A stretch of DNA of 5,913 nt from Bacteroidia bacterium (lineage in GTDB: Bacteria > Bacteroidota > Bacteroidia > Bacteroidales > Azobacteroidaceae), in NCBI GenBank assembly GCA_025996695.1, contig BNTP01000141.1, forward strand, positions 1 to 5,913, written 5' to 3'. The notes beneath the pieces were generated by a model that saw only the letters and a list, made by a program, of their open reading frames with translations, did not search any database and was not told the origin of the DNA. A program made the translations under genes and the position numbers. Of the stretch, positions 5,567 to 5,913 are shown in pieces; position 1 is the first letter of the stretch; the number at the start of each line of letters is the position of its first letter.

Positions 5567-5692
5567 GAGGTGTTTCCGCTGCGGGACTACGTCCCTTCGG
5601 TCGCCAGGACGACCCCCACGTGACGGTCGGGGGTCGTCTTGTCGACCGCAGCAAAGCGGGCGATAGACCGCTTTGCGGAGTGGAGACACCTC
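5567..5692 (+). ncRNA. Highly structured element, possible three-way junction
   Basis: Nested perfect inverted repeats fold into one compact shape. P1: GAGGTGT (5567-5573) with ACACCTC (5686-5692), extended by TCC (5575-5577) with GGA (5677-5679). P2: GCTGCGG (5578-5584) with CCGCAGC (5646-5652), capped by a perfect 10-bp hairpin, GACGACCCCC (5608-5617) with GGGGGTCGTC (5629-5638). P3: AAAGCGG (5653-5659) with CCGCTTT (5668-5674). P1, P2 and P3 abut with at most two unpaired bases at the junction, as in real three-way junctions. A competing small hairpin is GGGAC/GTCCC (5583-5595). I do not recognise the family. The structure could act as RNA or as folded single-stranded DNA of a mobile element; the strand is assumed from the promoter direction. 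Confidence 0.4.
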
Positions 5693-5694
5693 AT

Positions 5695-5739
5695 GCCAAC
5701 ACGCCTTTCTATGGGGTTGCGTTGGCCAACACGCCTTTC
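5695..5739 (+). repeat. 15-bp direct repeat with 30-bp period
   Basis: GCCAACACGCCTTTC occurs at 5695-5709 and again, identically, at 5725-5739. The 30-base period is exactly ten codons, and in the long open frame both copies encode ANTPF. The second copy begins inside the perfect palindrome GTTGGCCAAC (5721-5730). Confidence 0.85.
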
Positions 5740-5783
5740 CTGCACAACTATCACATCGCCGCATGGTAGGCATGCAACCCCAT
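5711..5783. repeat. 10-bp perfect inverted repeat
   Basis: ATGGGGTTGC (5711-5720) is the exact reverse complement of GCAACCCCAT (5774-5783), separated by 53 bases. Between the arms lie the palindrome GTTGGCCAAC (5721-5730) and, overlapping the right arm, a small GCATG/CATGC hairpin (5761-5775). It could close a further RNA domain after the structure at 5567-5692. Confidence 0.7.
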
Positions 5784-5819
5784 TTTCATCGTCCCTGCGG
5801 TTAGGGTGTTCAAAACGAA

Positions 5820-5851
5820 TTAGCAAGAATCATCAAAAAGCCCTACCTTTG
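5820..5851 (+). promoter_or_regulatory. Promoter for a gene beyond the right edge
   Basis: TACCTTTG at 5844-5851 matches TAnnTTTG exactly; TTAG at 5820-5823 (three of four matches to TTTG) lies 20 bases upstream. Transcription would run rightward from about 5857. No start codon with an open frame follows before the window ends. Confidence 0.45.
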
Positions 5852-5913
5852 AGCTCTAAATAAAAATTAAATCATAGTGAACGCGAAGAAAAATTAGAGA
5901 GAGATTTGCAATC
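5852..5913 (+). other. AT-rich leader of an unseen downstream gene
   Basis: Composition returns to AT-rich after about 5810. CTCTAA (5854-5859) and TTAGAG (5894-5899) form a 6-bp inverted repeat. The only nearby start, GTG at 5877, stops after six codons. The stretch is best read as the 5' untranslated region of the next gene. Confidence 0.35.

Larger units (their letters stand above)
5410..5769 (+). other. Long open frame reachable only by slippage at G13
   Basis: This frame has no stop over 119 codons before TAG at 5767-5769, and no good start codon of its own before an internal TTG at 5536. Its translation is rich in Arg, Gly, Pro and Cys, for example AGGVSAAGLRPFGRQDDPH near the middle, and ends with an imperfect 10-residue repeat: HANTPFYGVAL then ANTPFLHNYHI, finishing AAW. 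No domain, signal peptide or membrane segment is recognisable. High GC alone lowers the stop frequency, and frames are also open on the opposite strand here, so length is only moderate evidence. The fact that the only convincing upstream start, with a promoter, joins it through a G tract is the main argument for reading it as the second part of the gene at 5327. Confidence 0.35.

Noticed and set aside
5567..5692. tRNA or rRNA gene
   Set aside because: There is no T-loop GTTCRA-type motif, acceptor CCA or cloverleaf spacing, and no rRNA signature sequence.
5695..5739. CRISPR array
   Set aside because: Only two copies of a 15-mer occur, the intervening 15 bases are too short for a spacer, and there are no cas genes.
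5334..5826. Minus-strand open frames in the GC-rich island
   Set aside because: High GC lowers stop frequency in all frames. None of these has a promoter box on the minus strand or a recognisable motif, and the visible promoters flanking the island point rightward.
1..5913. Intact insertion sequence or transposase
   Set aside because: No transposase motif was found in any frame, and no long terminal inverted repeats with target duplications could be paired.

Overview
The window looks like chromosomal DNA of a member of the Bacteroidota, most likely order Bacteroidales. Three things point there: promoters of the TAnnTTTG (-7) type with a TTG/TTTG-like -33 element, AT-rich start regions with no Shine-Dalgarno sequence, and the protein families themselves (a Bacteroidetes-type YebC, a Bacteroidales-type degenerate alkaline phosphatase family protein, a DUF4143-type ATPase).

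Layout. 1-404 is intergenic but not empty. It holds a promoter, a 5' hairpin and a strong intrinsic terminator with no reading frame between them (a candidate small RNA at about 206-273), a G9 tract, and the yebC promoter box. 405-4223 is a compact rightward gene block: yebC (translation factor), a conserved protein of unknown function, and a secreted alkaline-phosphatase-fold protein. The last two overlap by 11 bases. The phosphatase-like protein keeps the fold landmarks but lacks most of the expected metal ligands, so it is probably a pseudoenzyme.

4224-5102 is a graveyard of accessory genes. It holds the likely tail of a HigB-type toxin with an internal stop, the first ~32 residues of a HigA-type antitoxin, and a leftward DUF4143-type ATPase. 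The ATPase is broken by a frameshift in the Walker A motif, a Gly-to-Ser change there and a large internal deletion, yet its promoter looks intact.

5200-5913 changes character. A rightward promoter drives an AT-rich leader, a UUCG hairpin and a short ORF that runs into a run of 13 G. GC then jumps to about 70%. With 13 G the ORF stops after 48 codons. With 14 (or 11) G the same start codon would read straight through a long open frame to 5769 (147 or 146 aa). The GC-rich part is also highly self-complementary: a terminator-like hairpin (5499-5537), a set of inverted repeats that fold on paper into a three-way junction (5567-5692), a 15-bp direct repeat with 30-bp period, and a 10-bp inverted repeat (5711-5783). 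Whether this is a phase-variable gene, a structured RNA/DNA element or both is the most interesting open question here. The window ends in the leader of a gene whose promoter box is at 5844-5851.

All assignments come from reading the sequence and remembered family features; no database search was possible.
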